The notes below the pieces were generated by a model, which worked only from the letters and a program-made list of their open reading frames with translations, had not been told where the DNA came from and searched no databases. Positions 1 through 7,758 of a DNA stretch of 36,080 nucleotides are shown piece after piece; position 1 is the first letter of the stretch, and each line of letters opens with the position of its first letter. A program made the translations under genes and the position numbers. Source of the DNA: Pseudomonadota bacterium (lineage in GTDB: Bacteria > Pseudomonadota > Alphaproteobacteria > Rhizobiales > Rhizobiaceae); assembly GCA_023435335.1 (NCBI GenBank), contig JAEYRU010000038.1, positions 1-36,080 on the forward strand, read 5' to 3'.

Positions 1-516
1 GCCGCCACGGTGGAGCCGAAGTCGAAGCTCGCCGAGTTCCGCGTCTCGGCCGACAACATGCTGGACGTCGGCGCCGAGATCACCGTCGAACACTTCGTTC
101 CCGGCCAGAAGGTTGACGTGACCGGCACTTCGACCGGCAAGGGCTTCCAGGGCGTCATGAAGCGCCACAATTTCGGCGGCGGCCGTGCCACCCACGGTAA
201 CTCGGTCTCGCACCGTACTCACGGCTCGACCGGCCAGCGTCAGGACCCCGGCAAGGTGTTCAAGGGCAAGAAGATGGCTGGGCACATGGGCCAGACCCGC
301 GTGACGACGCAGAACCTCGAAGTGGTTTCGACCGATGTCGACCGCGGCCTGATCCTCATCCGCGGCGCGGTGCCGGGCTCCAAGGGAGCCTGGATCTACG
401 TCCGCGACGCGGTCAAGGCTTCGCTGCCCGAGAATGCGCCGAAGCCGGCTGCGTTCCGCGCCACGCAGAAGAATGAAGCCGTCAAGGCTGACGAAGCCGC
501 GACGCAGGGGGCATGA
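1..516 (+). CDS. rplC: 50S ribosomal protein L3, 5' end missing
   Basis: The frame is open from base 1 to the TGA at 514-516, giving the last 171 residues of L3. The N-terminal part (roughly 70 residues by family length) lies outside the window. L3 binds 23S rRNA early in 50S assembly, and its central loop reaches toward the peptidyl-transferase centre. The diagnostic stretch with GNSVSHRTHGSTGQRQDPG and GKKMAGHMG is present, as is the C-terminal core ending in a short Ala/Lys-rich tail. The stop codon overlaps a potential ATG of rplD (ATGA), as expected in the S10 operon. Identity is certain; only the true start cannot be seen. Confidence 0.97.
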   Translation, partial: AATVEPKSKLAEFRVSADNMLDVGAEITVEHFVPGQKVDVTGTSTGKGFQGVMKRHNFGGGRATHGNSVSHRTHGSTGQRQDPGKVFKGKKMAGHMGQTRVTTQNLEVVSTDVDRGLILIRGAVPGSKGAWIYVRDAVKASLPENAPKPAAFRATQKNEAVKADEAATQGA

Positions 517-518
517 CC

Positions 519-1139
519 ATGGACCTGAAGATTACCACGCTGGCCGGCAAGGACGCCGGCAAGGTCAAGCTCTCCGACGCGATCTTCGGCCTCGAGCCGC
601 GCGAGGACATCCTGCAGCGCGTCGTGCGCTGGCAGCTCGCCAAGAAGCAGCAGGGCACGCACCAGGCCAAGGGCCGTGCGGACATCGCGCGCACCGGCGC
701 CAAGATGTACAAGCAGAAGGGAACGGGCCGCGCCCGCCACTCGTCTGCCCGCGCCCCGCAGTTCCGTGGCGGCGGCAAGGCGCACGGGCCGGTCGCCCGC
801 GACCACTCGCACGACCTTCCCAAGAAGGTCCGCGCGCTGGGTCTCAAGCATGCTCTGTCCGCGAAGCTGAGGGCGGAAAGCCTGATCGTGGTCGACGAAC
901 TGGCGGTTAAGGACGGCAAGACCAAGGTGCTGGCGGAGAGCCTCGCGAAGCTTGGCCTGACCAATGCGCTGGTCATCGGCGGAGCCGAGGTGGATACCGG
1001 CTTCCGCAAGGCGGCGTCGAACCTGGTGAACATCGATGTGCTGCCCGTGCAGGGCATCAACGTCTACGACATTCTGCGCCGCAACACGCTGGTCCTTTCC
1101 AAGGCCGCCGTAGAGGCGCTCGAGGAGCGATTTAAATGA
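519..1139 (+). CDS. rplD: 50S ribosomal protein L4
   Basis: Predicted 206-residue L4, which binds 23S rRNA and lines the exit tunnel with its long loop. That loop is visible as the basic stretch with KMYKQKGTGRARHSSARAP, and the C-terminus ends VEALEERFK as in other rhizobia. Two ATGs are possible. The one at 513 overlaps the rplC stop but lies only one base after the AGGGGG (506-511). The ATG at 519 has a seven-base spacing from it and gives the usual MDLKITTL start, so 519 is preferred. In E. coli, L4 represses its own S10 operon; nothing here shows whether that applies. Confidence 0.96.
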   Translation: MDLKITTLAGKDAGKVKLSDAIFGLEPREDILQRVVRWQLAKKQQGTHQAKGRADIARTGAKMYKQKGTGRARHSSARAPQFRGGGKAHGPVARDHSHDLPKKVRALGLKHALSAKLRAESLIVVDELAVKDGKTKVLAESLAKLGLTNALVIGGAEVDTGFRKAASNLVNIDVLPVQGINVYDILRRNTLVLSKAAVEALEERFK

Positions 1140-1429
1140 CGGATCTCCGGCACTACGACGTAATCGTCAGCCCGGTCGTGACCGAAAAGTCGACCATGGC
1201 TTCCGAGCAGAACCAGGTCGTCTTCAACGTTGCCAGGAAGGCCTCCAAGCCCGAGATCAAGGCCGCCATCGAGGCGCTTTTCGGGGTGAAGGTGACCGGC
1301 GTGAATACGTTGGTCCGCAAGGGCAAGGTGAAGCGCTTCCGCGGCACGATCGGCCGCCAGAGCGACGTGAAGAAGGCGGTCGTGACGCTGGCCGAAGGTC
1401 AGTCGATCGATATCGCGACGGGCCTCTGA
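1136..1429 (+). CDS. rplW: 50S ribosomal protein L23
   Basis: 97-residue L23, a 23S rRNA-binding protein at the tunnel exit that docks trigger factor and SRP. The N-terminal motif YDVIVSPVVTEKS and the basic loop with VRKGKVKRFRG are typical. Its ATG overlaps the rplD stop by four bases (ATGA), which implies translational coupling, and GAGGAG lies upstream inside rplD. Length and position between L4 and L2 match the family, so identity is secure. Confidence 0.97.
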   Translation: MTDLRHYDVIVSPVVTEKSTMASEQNQVVFNVARKASKPEIKAAIEALFGVKVTGVNTLVRKGKVKRFRGTIGRQSDVKKAVVTLAEGQSIDIATGL

Positions 1430-1448
1430 GCACGGCGAGGACAGGAAA

Positions 1449-2282
1449 ATGGCACTTAAAAGCTACAAACCGGTAACGCCGAGCCAGCGCCAGCTGGTCA
1501 TCGTCGACCGCTCGGGGCTCTACAAGGGCAAGCCCGTCAAGGGCCTTACCGAGGGCCTGACGTCGAAGGGCGGCCGCAACAATCTCGGCCGTGTGACGAC
1601 GCGCTTCCGCGGCGGCGGTCACAAGCGGACCTACCGCATCATCGACTTCAAGCGTCGCAAGTTCGATGTGGTGGGAACGGTCGAGCGGCTCGAATACGAT
1701 CCGAACCGTACCGCCTTCATCGCGCTGGTGAAGTACGCCGATGGTGAACTGTCCTACGTCCTGGCGCCGCAGCGTCTGGCAGTCGGCGACCAGATCGTGG
1801 CCGGCCAGTCGGTCGACGTGAAGCCCGGCAATGCGATGCCCCTTGCTTCCATGCCGGTCGGCACGATCGTGCACAACGTGGAGCTGAAGCCCGGTAAGGG
1901 CGGCCAGGTCGCACGCTCCGCCGGCGCCTATGCGCAGCTCGTGGGCCGCGACCAGGGCATGGCGATCCTGCGCCTGAACTCGGGCGAGCAGCGCATCGTG
2001 CATGGCTCCTGCTTTGCCACGGTTGGCGCGGTCTCCAACCCGGACCACGGCAACATCAATCTCGGCAAGGCGGGACGTTCCCGCTGGCTCGGACGGCGTC
2101 CGCACAATCGCGGCGTCACCATGAACCCGGTCGACCATCCGCACGGCGGCGGTGAAGGTCGCACCTCGGGTGGCCGGCACCCGGTGACCCCGTGGGGCAA
2201 GCCGACCAAGGGCAAGAAGACCCGGTCCAACAAGGCGACCGACAAATTCATCATGCGCTCGCGCCACCAGCGCAAGAGCTAA
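1449..2282 (+). CDS. rplB: 50S ribosomal protein L2
   Basis: 277-residue L2, one of the most conserved ribosomal proteins, required for subunit association and peptidyl-transferase activity. The C-terminal region carries the hallmark NPVDHPHGGGEGRTSGG, which includes the histidine linked to activity in bacterial L2, followed by PVTPWGKPTKGKKTR. The N-terminal half contains the RNA-binding OB-like region with GRVTTRFRGGGHKR. The start is preceded by AGGACAGGA. It sits between L23 and S19 as in all S10 operons. Confidence 0.98.
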   Translation: MALKSYKPVTPSQRQLVIVDRSGLYKGKPVKGLTEGLTSKGGRNNLGRVTTRFRGGGHKRTYRIIDFKRRKFDVVGTVERLEYDPNRTAFIALVKYADGELSYVLAPQRLAVGDQIVAGQSVDVKPGNAMPLASMPVGTIVHNVELKPGKGGQVARSAGAYAQLVGRDQGMAILRLNSGEQRIVHGSCFATVGAVSNPDHGNINLGKAGRSRWLGRRPHNRGVTMNPVDHPHGGGEGRTSGGRHPVTPWGKPTKGKKTRSNKATDKFIMRSRHQRKS

Positions 2283-2300
2283 GGAAGAGGTAAGGCTGAC

Positions 2301-2579
2301 GTGTCCCGTTCAGTTTGGAAAGGCCCGTTCATCGACGGCTACATGCTCAAGAAGGCGGACAAGGTCCGCGAGGGCGGCCGCAACGAGGTGATCAAGGTGT
2401 GGAGCCGCCGCTCCACGATCCTGCCGCAGTTCGTCGGTCTCACCTTCGGTGTCTACAACGGCCAGAAGCACATCCCCGTCTCCGTGTCGGAGGAGATGGT
2501 GGGCCACAAGTTCGGTGAGTTCGCTCCCACCCGTACCTATTACGGTCACGGCGCGGACAAGAAGGCGAAGAGGAAATAG
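2301..2579 (+). CDS. rpsS: 30S ribosomal protein S19
   Basis: 92-residue S19, which forms the 30S head with S13 and contacts the A-site tRNA. The start codon is GTG, preceded by GGAAGAGGTAAGG; the protein begins SRSVWKGPFIDGY as S19 does. The KVWSRRSTILP and GHKFGEFAPTRTYYGH motifs are clear. The basic C-terminal tail ends KKAKRK. The GTG start is supported by family alignment and the absence of an upstream ATG in frame. Confidence 0.97.
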   Translation: MSRSVWKGPFIDGYMLKKADKVREGGRNEVIKVWSRRSTILPQFVGLTFGVYNGQKHIPVSVSEEMVGHKFGEFAPTRTYYGHGADKKAKRK

Positions 2580-2581
2580 AG

Positions 2582-2971
2582 ATGGGCAAGGCCAAAGCTC
2601 CGCGCCGGCTTGCTGACAACGAGGCACGCGCCGTACTGCGCACGATCCGTATCAGCCCGCAGAAGCTGAACCTGGTCGCCGCGCTCATCCGTGGCAAGAA
2701 GGTCGCGGCGGCGCTGAACGATCTCGAGTTCTCGCGCAAGCGCATCGCCGGGACGGTCAAGAAGACCTTGGAATCGGCGATCGCCAATGCCGAGAACAAC
2801 CATGACCTCGACGTCGATGCCCTGGTCGTGGCCGAGGCCTATGTCGGCAAGTCGATCGTGATGAAGCGGTTCCATGCGCGCGGCCGCGGCCGTGCCAGCC
2901 GCATCGAAAAGCCGTTCGCGAACCTGACCATCGTCGTGCGCGAAGTCGAAGAGAAAGTGGAGGCCGCCTGA
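2582..2971 (+). CDS. rplV: 50S ribosomal protein L22
   Basis: 129-residue L22, whose beta-hairpin lines the narrow part of the peptide exit tunnel. The motif RTIRISPQKLNLVAALIRGK and the hairpin with FHARGRGRASRIEKPFANL are typical. It follows rpsS after two bases, with ATAGAGATG forming the junction, and its stop overlaps the rpsC start by one base (TGATG). Macrolide resistance mutations map to this hairpin in other bacteria; nothing unusual is seen here. Confidence 0.97.
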   Translation: MGKAKAPRRLADNEARAVLRTIRISPQKLNLVAALIRGKKVAAALNDLEFSRKRIAGTVKKTLESAIANAENNHDLDVDALVVAEAYVGKSIVMKRFHARGRGRASRIEKPFANLTIVVREVEEKVEAA

Positions 2972-3675
2972 TGGGCCAGAAAATCAACCCGATCGGTCTG
3001 CGGCTCGGCATCAACCGCACCTGGGATTCGCGCTGGTACGCAAACACCGGCGAATACGGCAAGCTGCTGCATGAGGATCTGAAGATCCGCGCCTACCTCG
3101 AGAAGGAGCTGAAGCAGGCTGCCGTCTCGAAGATCGTGATCGAGCGTCCGCACAAGAAGTGCCGTGTGACGATCCATGCCGCGCGTCCGGGTCTGATCAT
3201 CGGCAAGAAGGGCGCCGACATCGAGAAGCTGCGCAAGAAGCTGATGGAGATGACGAAGTCCGAGACGCATCTCAATATCGTCGAGGTGCGCAAGCCGGAG
3301 ATCGACGCCACGCTGATCGCCCAGTCGATCGCCCAGCAGCTCGAGCGCCGCATCGCTTTCCGCCGCGCCATGAAGCGCGCCGTGCAGTCGGCAATGCGCC
3401 TCGGCGCCGAGGGTATTCGTATCAATTGCTCGGGCCGTCTCGGCGGCGCGGAGATCGCGCGCATGGAGTGGTATCGCGAGGGCCGGGTGCCGCTGCATAC
3501 GTTGCGCGCCGACGTCGACTACGGCACGGCCGAGGCTCAGACGGCCTACGGTGCCTGCGGTGTGAAGGTTTGGGTCTTCAAGGGCGAGATCCTCGAGCAT
3601 GACCCGATGGCTTCCGAGCGCCGCGCGACCGAGGGCGATTCCCACCAGGGTTCGCGCCGTCGTGAGAACGCCTGA
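2971..3675 (+). CDS. rpsC: 30S ribosomal protein S3
   Basis: 234-residue S3, at the mRNA entry channel of the 30S subunit. The type-2 KH domain is visible with the GXXG-like loop in RPGLIIGKKGADIEKL (about residues 72-87). The C-terminal domain carries INCSGRLGGAEIARMEWYREGRVPLHTLRA in segments. The C-terminal tail is basic and variable, ending SHQGSRRRENA. The start overlaps the rplV stop by one base. Confidence 0.97.
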   Translation: MGQKINPIGLRLGINRTWDSRWYANTGEYGKLLHEDLKIRAYLEKELKQAAVSKIVIERPHKKCRVTIHAARPGLIIGKKGADIEKLRKKLMEMTKSETHLNIVEVRKPEIDATLIAQSIAQQLERRIAFRRAMKRAVQSAMRLGAEGIRINCSGRLGGAEIARMEWYREGRVPLHTLRADVDYGTAEAQTAYGACGVKVWVFKGEILEHDPMASERRATEGDSHQGSRRRENA

Positions 3676-3704
3676 GCCGGGATAGGATTTTGGAGTAGAG
3701 AACG

Positions 3705-4118
3705 ATGCTGCAGCCAAAGCGCACGAAGTTCCGCAAGCAGTTCAAGGGCCGCATTCACGGTTTGGCCAAGGGCGGCACGGATCTGAATTTCGGCGGGTTC
3801 GGCCTGAAGGCCCTCGAGCCGAACCGCGTCACTGCTCGCGAGATCGAGGCGGCGCGCCGCGCGATCACAAGGCAGATGAAGCGCCAGGGACGTGTGTGGA
3901 TCCGCGTGTTCCCGGACGTGCCGGTGACGTCGAAGCCGACCGAAGTCCGCATGGGCAAGGGCAAGGGCTCCGTTGATTTCTGGGCCTGCCGGGTCAAGCC
4001 CGGCCGCATCATGTTCGAGATCGACGGCGTTAACGAGGAGACCGCGCGCGAGGCGCTGCGTCTCGGCGCCGCCAAGCTCTCGGTCAGGACGCGCTTCGTC
4101 CAGCGCATCGCAGAATAG
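3705..4118 (+). CDS. rplP: 50S ribosomal protein L16
   Basis: 137-residue L16, which helps organise the A-site of the 50S subunit. The start MLQPKRTKFRKQFKGR and the RIFPDVPVT-type segment (here RVFPDVPVTSKPTEVRMGKGKG) are diagnostic. GGAGTAGAG precedes the ATG. The arginine hydroxylated in E. coli L16 lies in the segment containing RMGKGKG-like residues, but modification cannot be judged here. Confidence 0.97.
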   Translation: MLQPKRTKFRKQFKGRIHGLAKGGTDLNFGGFGLKALEPNRVTAREIEAARRAITRQMKRQGRVWIRVFPDVPVTSKPTEVRMGKGKGSVDFWACRVKPGRIMFEIDGVNEETAREALRLGAAKLSVRTRFVQRIAE

Positions 4119-4132
4119 GAAGGGCGACGGAA

Positions 4133-4333
4133 ATGAAAGCCGCCGACGTAAGGGCCAAGTCGCCCGATCAGTTGAAAGACGAACTGGTGTCGCTGAAGAA
4201 GGAGCAGTTCAACCTGCGCTTCCAGAAGGCGACCGGCCAGCTCGAGAAGACCGCACGCGTGAAGGAAGTCCGCAAGGACATCGCGCGCATCAGGACGATT
4301 CTCGCCGAGAAGCCGGCGAGCAAGAAGGCGTAA
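4133..4333 (+). CDS. rpmC: 50S ribosomal protein L29
   Basis: 66-residue L29, a two-helix protein beside L23 at the tunnel exit. The typical pattern LKDELVSLKKEQFNLRFQ is followed by a second helix with VRKDIARIRTIL, and the C-terminus is lysine-rich. GGAAGGGCGACGGAA precedes the ATG. Fourteen bases separate it from rplP and twelve from rpsQ. Confidence 0.96.
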   Translation: MKAADVRAKSPDQLKDELVSLKKEQFNLRFQKATGQLEKTARVKEVRKDIARIRTILAEKPASKKA

Positions 4334-4345
4334 GGACCAGGAACA

Positions 4346-4603
4346 ATGCCAAAGCGCGTAATGCAGGGCACGGTCGTCAGCGACAAGAACGACAAGACGG
4401 TCGTGGTCAAGGTCGAGCGCCGTTTCACCCATCCGGTGATGAAGAAGACCGTGCGCATGACCAAGAAGTACAAGGCGCACGACGAGGCCAACGCCAGCAA
4501 GGTCGGCGACATCGTCCTCATCGAGGAGTCGAAGCCGATTTCCAAGGACAAGAAGTGGATCGTGATTTCCAACGAGACACAGTCCGCCGCGGCGAAAGCC
4601 TGA
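4346..4603 (+). CDS. rpsQ: 30S ribosomal protein S17
   Basis: 85-residue S17, an OB-fold primary 16S rRNA binder. The segments MQGTVVSDKNDKTVVVKVER and RRFTHPVMKKTVRMTKKYKAHDE (in parts) define it, and GDIVLIEESKPISKDKKW is the usual third block. A 78-base gap follows before rplN, longer than other gaps in this part of the operon; it contains no convincing terminator. Confidence 0.96.
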   Translation: MPKRVMQGTVVSDKNDKTVVVKVERRFTHPVMKKTVRMTKKYKAHDEANASKVGDIVLIEESKPISKDKKWIVISNETQSAAAKA

Positions 4604-4681
4604 TTGAGAAGAATTTGGACAGCCGGCGAGGGCGCTCGCAGCAAAGCGCTCTCCCAGAGATAAAGAAGAAGGCGGCCAGTC

Positions 4682-5050
4682 ATGATTCAGATGCAAACAA
4701 ACCTCGACGTTGCGGATAATTCCGGCGCGCGTCGTGTCATGTGCATCAAGGTGCTTGGCGGCTCGAAGCGGAAGTATGCCTCGGTCGGCGACATCATCGT
4801 CGTATCGATCAAGGAAGCGATTCCGCGCGGCCGCGTAAAGAAGGGCGATGTGATGAAGGCGGTTGTCGTGCGCACCGCCAAGGATATCCGCCGCCCGGAC
4901 GGCAGCGTCATCCGCTTCGACAAGAACGCGGCCGTTCTCGTCGACAACAAGAAAGAGCCGATCGGTACGCGTATCTTCGGACCGGTTCCGCGCGAACTCC
5001 GCGCCAAGAACCACATGAAGATCATCTCGCTCGCGCCTGAAGTTCTGTAA
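4682..5050 (+). CDS. rplN: 50S ribosomal protein L14
   Basis: 122-residue L14, located at the subunit interface where it forms bridge B8. It begins MIQMQTNLDVADNSGARRVMCIKVLGG in pieces that match the family exactly in length and order. The conserved VRTAKDIRRPDGSVIRFD and the C-terminal IFGPVPRELR segment are present. It is the first gene of the spc part of the cluster. Confidence 0.97.
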   Translation: MIQMQTNLDVADNSGARRVMCIKVLGGSKRKYASVGDIIVVSIKEAIPRGRVKKGDVMKAVVVRTAKDIRRPDGSVIRFDKNAAVLVDNKKEPIGTRIFGPVPRELRAKNHMKIISLAPEVL

Positions 5051-5063
5051 GGAGCATCGAACG

Positions 5064-5378
5064 ATGCAGAAGATCCGCAAGGGCGACAAGGTCGTCGTGC
5101 TCGCAGGCAAGGACAAGGGCCGCACCGGTGAGGTGCTGCGTGTCATGCCGAAGGAAGACCGCGCGCTGGTGCGCGGCATCAACATCGTGGTCCGCCATCA
5201 GCGCCAGTCGCAGAGTCAGGAAGGCGGACTCATCAGGAAAGAGGCTCCGATCCAGTTGTCGAACCTCGCCGTGTCCGATCCGAAGGACGGCAAGCCCACT
5301 CGCGTCGGCTTCCGCATCGAGAAGGACGGCACTAAGGTTCGCATCGCGAAGCGCTCGGGAGAAGTGATCAATGGCTGA
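5064..5378 (+). CDS. rplX: 50S ribosomal protein L24
   Basis: 104-residue L24, a KOW-domain assembly initiator protein of the 50S subunit. The KOW motif is at the N-terminus (KIRKGDKVVVLAGKDKGRTG, residues 3-22, written here in full family form), followed by NIVVRHQRQSQSQEGG. The stop lies eight bases inside the next gene, so rplX and rplE are translationally coupled. AAGGAGCATCGA precedes the ATG. Confidence 0.96.
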   Translation: MQKIRKGDKVVVLAGKDKGRTGEVLRVMPKEDRALVRGINIVVRHQRQSQSQEGGLIRKEAPIQLSNLAVSDPKDGKPTRVGFRIEKDGTKVRIAKRSGEVING

Positions 5379-5928
5379 GGCGAAGTACGAGCCCCGCCTG
5401 AAGAAGCAGTATCGCGAGCAGATTCGCGCCGCGCTTCAGGAGCAGTTCAAATACGATAACGAGATGCAGGTTCCGCGTCTCGACAAGATCGTGATCAACA
5501 TGGGCGTGGGCGAGGCGACGGCCGATTCCAAGAAGCCGTCCGTCGCTGCCGAGGATCTCGCGATGATCTCCGGCCAGAAGGCCGTGGTGACCCGCGCCCG
5601 CACGTCGATCGCTGGCTTCAAGGTGCGCGAGGGCATGCCCATCGGCGCCAAGGTGACGCTGCGCCGCGAGCGCATGTACGAGTTCCTGGACCGTCTCATC
5701 ACGATCGCGCTGCCGCGCGTTCGAGACTTCCGGGGCCTGAATCCCAAGAGCTTCGATGGCCGTGGCAACTTCGCCATGGGCGTCAAGGAACACATCGTGT
5801 TTCCCGAGATCAACTACGACAAGGTCGACCAGATCTGGGGAATGGACATCATCGTTTGTACGACCGCCAAGACGGATGACGAGGCCCGGGCACTGCTCAA
5901 GGCCTTCAACTTCCCCTTCCGGCAGTAA
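5371..5928 (+). CDS. rplE: 50S ribosomal protein L5
   Basis: 185-residue L5, which binds 5S rRNA and contacts the P-site tRNA. KIVINMGVGEA near the N-terminus, GAKVTLRRERMYEFLDRL and the FNFPFRQ end are typical. The ATG lies within the rplX coding sequence, an eight-base overlap. Length is normal for alphaproteobacteria. Confidence 0.97.
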   Translation: MAEAKYEPRLKKQYREQIRAALQEQFKYDNEMQVPRLDKIVINMGVGEATADSKKPSVAAEDLAMISGQKAVVTRARTSIAGFKVREGMPIGAKVTLRRERMYEFLDRLITIALPRVRDFRGLNPKSFDGRGNFAMGVKEHIVFPEINYDKVDQIWGMDIIVCTTAKTDDEARALLKAFNFPFRQ

Positions 5929-5954
5929 CGGCAGCGAAAGAGGATTTATCTGAA

Positions 5955-6260
5955 ATGGCAAAGACCAGCTCAGTCGAGAAGAACAACAGGCGCCGCAAGA
6001 TGGCTGCCCGTTATGCGCCCAAGCGCCGCGCGCTGAAGGCGATCGTAATGGACCAGTCGAAGCCGATGGAAGAGCGCTTCCAGGCGCAGCTCAAGCTTGC
6101 TGCCCTGCCGCGCAATTCGGCCGTCACCCGGATCCGTAACCGCTGCGAGGTGACCGGCCGTCCGCGTGCCTTCTATCGCAAGCTGAACATGTCGCGCATT
6201 GCGTTGCGCGAACTCGGCAACAAGGGCCTGATCCCGGGCCTGGTCAAGTCGAGCTGGTAA
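5955..6260 (+). CDS. rpsN: 30S ribosomal protein S14 (long, zinc-free form)
   Basis: 101-residue S14, part of the 30S head. It is the long C-minus form: the CxxC pairs of the short zinc-binding type are absent, and only one cysteine is visible (NRCEVTGRPR). The segment RPRAFYRKLNMSRIALRELG is diagnostic. GAAAGAGGAT precedes the ATG. Confidence 0.97.
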   Translation: MAKTSSVEKNNRRRKMAARYAPKRRALKAIVMDQSKPMEERFQAQLKLAALPRNSAVTRIRNRCEVTGRPRAFYRKLNMSRIALRELGNKGLIPGLVKSSW

Positions 6261-6272
6261 GGAGATCGAGCC

Positions 6273-6671
6273 ATGTCCCTAAGTGATCCGCTCGGCGATA
6301 TGCTGACCCGCATCCGCAATGCCTACGGCCGCAAGAAGTCGAAGGTGTCGACGCCGGCCTCGCGTCTGCGCGCCCGCGTGCTCGACGTGCTGAAGGCGGA
6401 AGGCTACATCCGAGACTACGCCCAGGTCGATTACGACAACGGAAAGTCCGAAATCGAGATCGAGCTGAAATACTACGAAGGCGAGCCGGTGATCCGCGAG
6501 ATCATGCGCGTGTCCAAGCCCGGCCGTCGCGTATACGTCTCGGTCCGGTCGATCCCGCAGGTCGCCAACGGCCTCGGCATCGCCATCCTGTCGACGCCGA
6601 AGGGTGTCATGGCCGACCACAAGGCTCGCGAAGAGAATGTCGGCGGAGAAGTTCTCTGCCAGGTATTCTAG
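6273..6671 (+). CDS. rpsH: 30S ribosomal protein S8
   Basis: 132-residue S8, a primary binder of the 16S central domain. It begins SLSDPLGDMLTRIRNAYGRK and ends with GIAILSTPKGVMADHKA and GGEVLCQVF, both characteristic. In E. coli, S8 represses the spc operon by binding near the rplE start; that site was not assessed here. A 35-base gap follows before rplF. Confidence 0.97.
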   Translation: MSLSDPLGDMLTRIRNAYGRKKSKVSTPASRLRARVLDVLKAEGYIRDYAQVDYDNGKSEIEIELKYYEGEPVIREIMRVSKPGRRVYVSVRSIPQVANGLGIAILSTPKGVMADHKAREENVGGEVLCQVF

Positions 6672-6706
6672 GCGGTTGAACTGACAATAAGGACGAGGAC
6701 AAAAAC

Positions 6707-7240
6707 ATGTCTCGTATCGGCAAGAAACCGGTAGCAGTGCCCGCAGGCGTGACGGCCAACGTCAGCGGCCAGACCGTATCCGCCAAGGGTCCGAAGGGCG
6801 AGCTTTCCTTCGTCGTCAACGACGAGGTACTGGTGAAGCTCGACAACGACCAGATCTCGGTCGAACCGCGCGATCAGTCCAAGCAGGCCCGCTCCAAGTG
6901 GGGCATGTCGCGGACGCAGATCGTGAACATCGTGCAGGGCGTGAAGGAAGGCTTCGAGAAGAAGCTCGAGATCAACGGCGTTGGCTATCGCGCCACGATG
7001 CAGGGCAAGAACCTGCAGCTCGCGCTCGGCTTCAGCCACGACGTGGTCTACCAGACCCCGCAGGGCATCACGATCTCCGTGCCGAAGCCGACCGAGATCG
7101 TCGTCAGCGGCATCGACAAGCAGCAGGTCGGCCAGGTCGCGGCCGAGATCCGCAAGTTCCGCGGCCCCGAGCCCTACAAGGGCAAGGGCGTGAAGTATGC
7201 GGACGAGCGCATCGTGCGCAAGGAAGGCAAGAAGAAGTAA
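6707..7240 (+). CDS. rplF: 50S ribosomal protein L6
   Basis: 177-residue L6, near the sarcin-ricin loop and GTPase centre. It starts MSRIGKKPVAVPAGV and ends with the signature PEPYKGKGVKYADE followed by RIVRKEGKKK. Two similar alpha/beta domains make up the protein, in line with the family length. An 85-base gap follows, without a gene. Confidence 0.97.
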   Translation: MSRIGKKPVAVPAGVTANVSGQTVSAKGPKGELSFVVNDEVLVKLDNDQISVEPRDQSKQARSKWGMSRTQIVNIVQGVKEGFEKKLEINGVGYRATMQGKNLQLALGFSHDVVYQTPQGITISVPKPTEIVVSGIDKQQVGQVAAEIRKFRGPEPYKGKGVKYADERIVRKEGKKK

Positions 7241-7325
7241 CGTCGCAACGCCGCGGGGACGCGGTCGCGGGAGCTTCGGCTACCGCATATGGCCGCCCCC
7301 GTCCAAGAAGGCAGGAAACAGAACC

Positions 7326-7685
7326 ATGGCTTCCAAGGAATCCATCCAGAAGCGCGCGCAGCGCGTGCGTCGGCAGATCAAGAAGGTTGCCGGCGAACGC
7401 CTGCGCCTCTCGATCCACCGTTCGTCGAAGAACATCTATGCCCAGGTCATCGACGATGCGAAGGGGCACACCGTCGCCGCCGCTTCGTCGCTCGACAAAG
7501 ACCTCAAGTCCAAGCTGAAGACCGGCGCGGATACTGCCGCGGCGGCCGCCGTCGGCAAGTTGGTGGCCGAGCGCGCCGTCAAGGCCGGCGTCAAGGACGT
7601 GGTCTTCGACCGCGGACCGTACATCTACCACGGCCGCGTCAAGGCGCTTGCCGACGCGGCCCGCGAGGGCGGTCTCAGCTTCTAG
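7326..7685 (+). CDS. rplR: 50S ribosomal protein L18
   Basis: 119-residue L18, which brings 5S rRNA into the 50S subunit with L5. The reading frame is open far upstream, but MASKESIQKRAQRVRRQIKK at 7326 matches the family start and follows GGCAGGAAACAGAACC. The segments LSIHRSSKNIYAQVIDD and FDRGPYIYHGRVKALADAAREGGL are diagnostic. A perfect hairpin follows the stop. Confidence 0.97.
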   Translation: MASKESIQKRAQRVRRQIKKVAGERLRLSIHRSSKNIYAQVIDDAKGHTVAAASSLDKDLKSKLKTGADTAAAAAVGKLVAERAVKAGVKDVVFDRGPYIYHGRVKALADAAREGGLSF

Positions 7686-7691
7686 TTCGCC

Positions 7692-7713
7692 CCGGCGCCG
7701 CTAAGGGCGCCGG
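7692..7713 (+). other. hairpin in the rplR-rpsE gap
   Basis: CCGGCGCC (7692-7699) pairs perfectly with GGCGCCGG (7706-7713) across a six-base loop, followed by ATTTGT. The stem is strong but the T-run is short. It could be a weak attenuator, a processing site or an mRNA-stability element inside the operon. Function is inferred only from the structure. Confidence 0.5.
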
Positions 7714-7758
7714 ATTTGTCAGCAACCGTGCTTCCGGAAAAGAATAAGGATCAGGATC

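Noticed and set aside
3755..5185. 476-residue minus-strand frame opposite rplP-rplX
   Set aside because: Spans five certain ribosomal protein genes on the other strand and has no family features.
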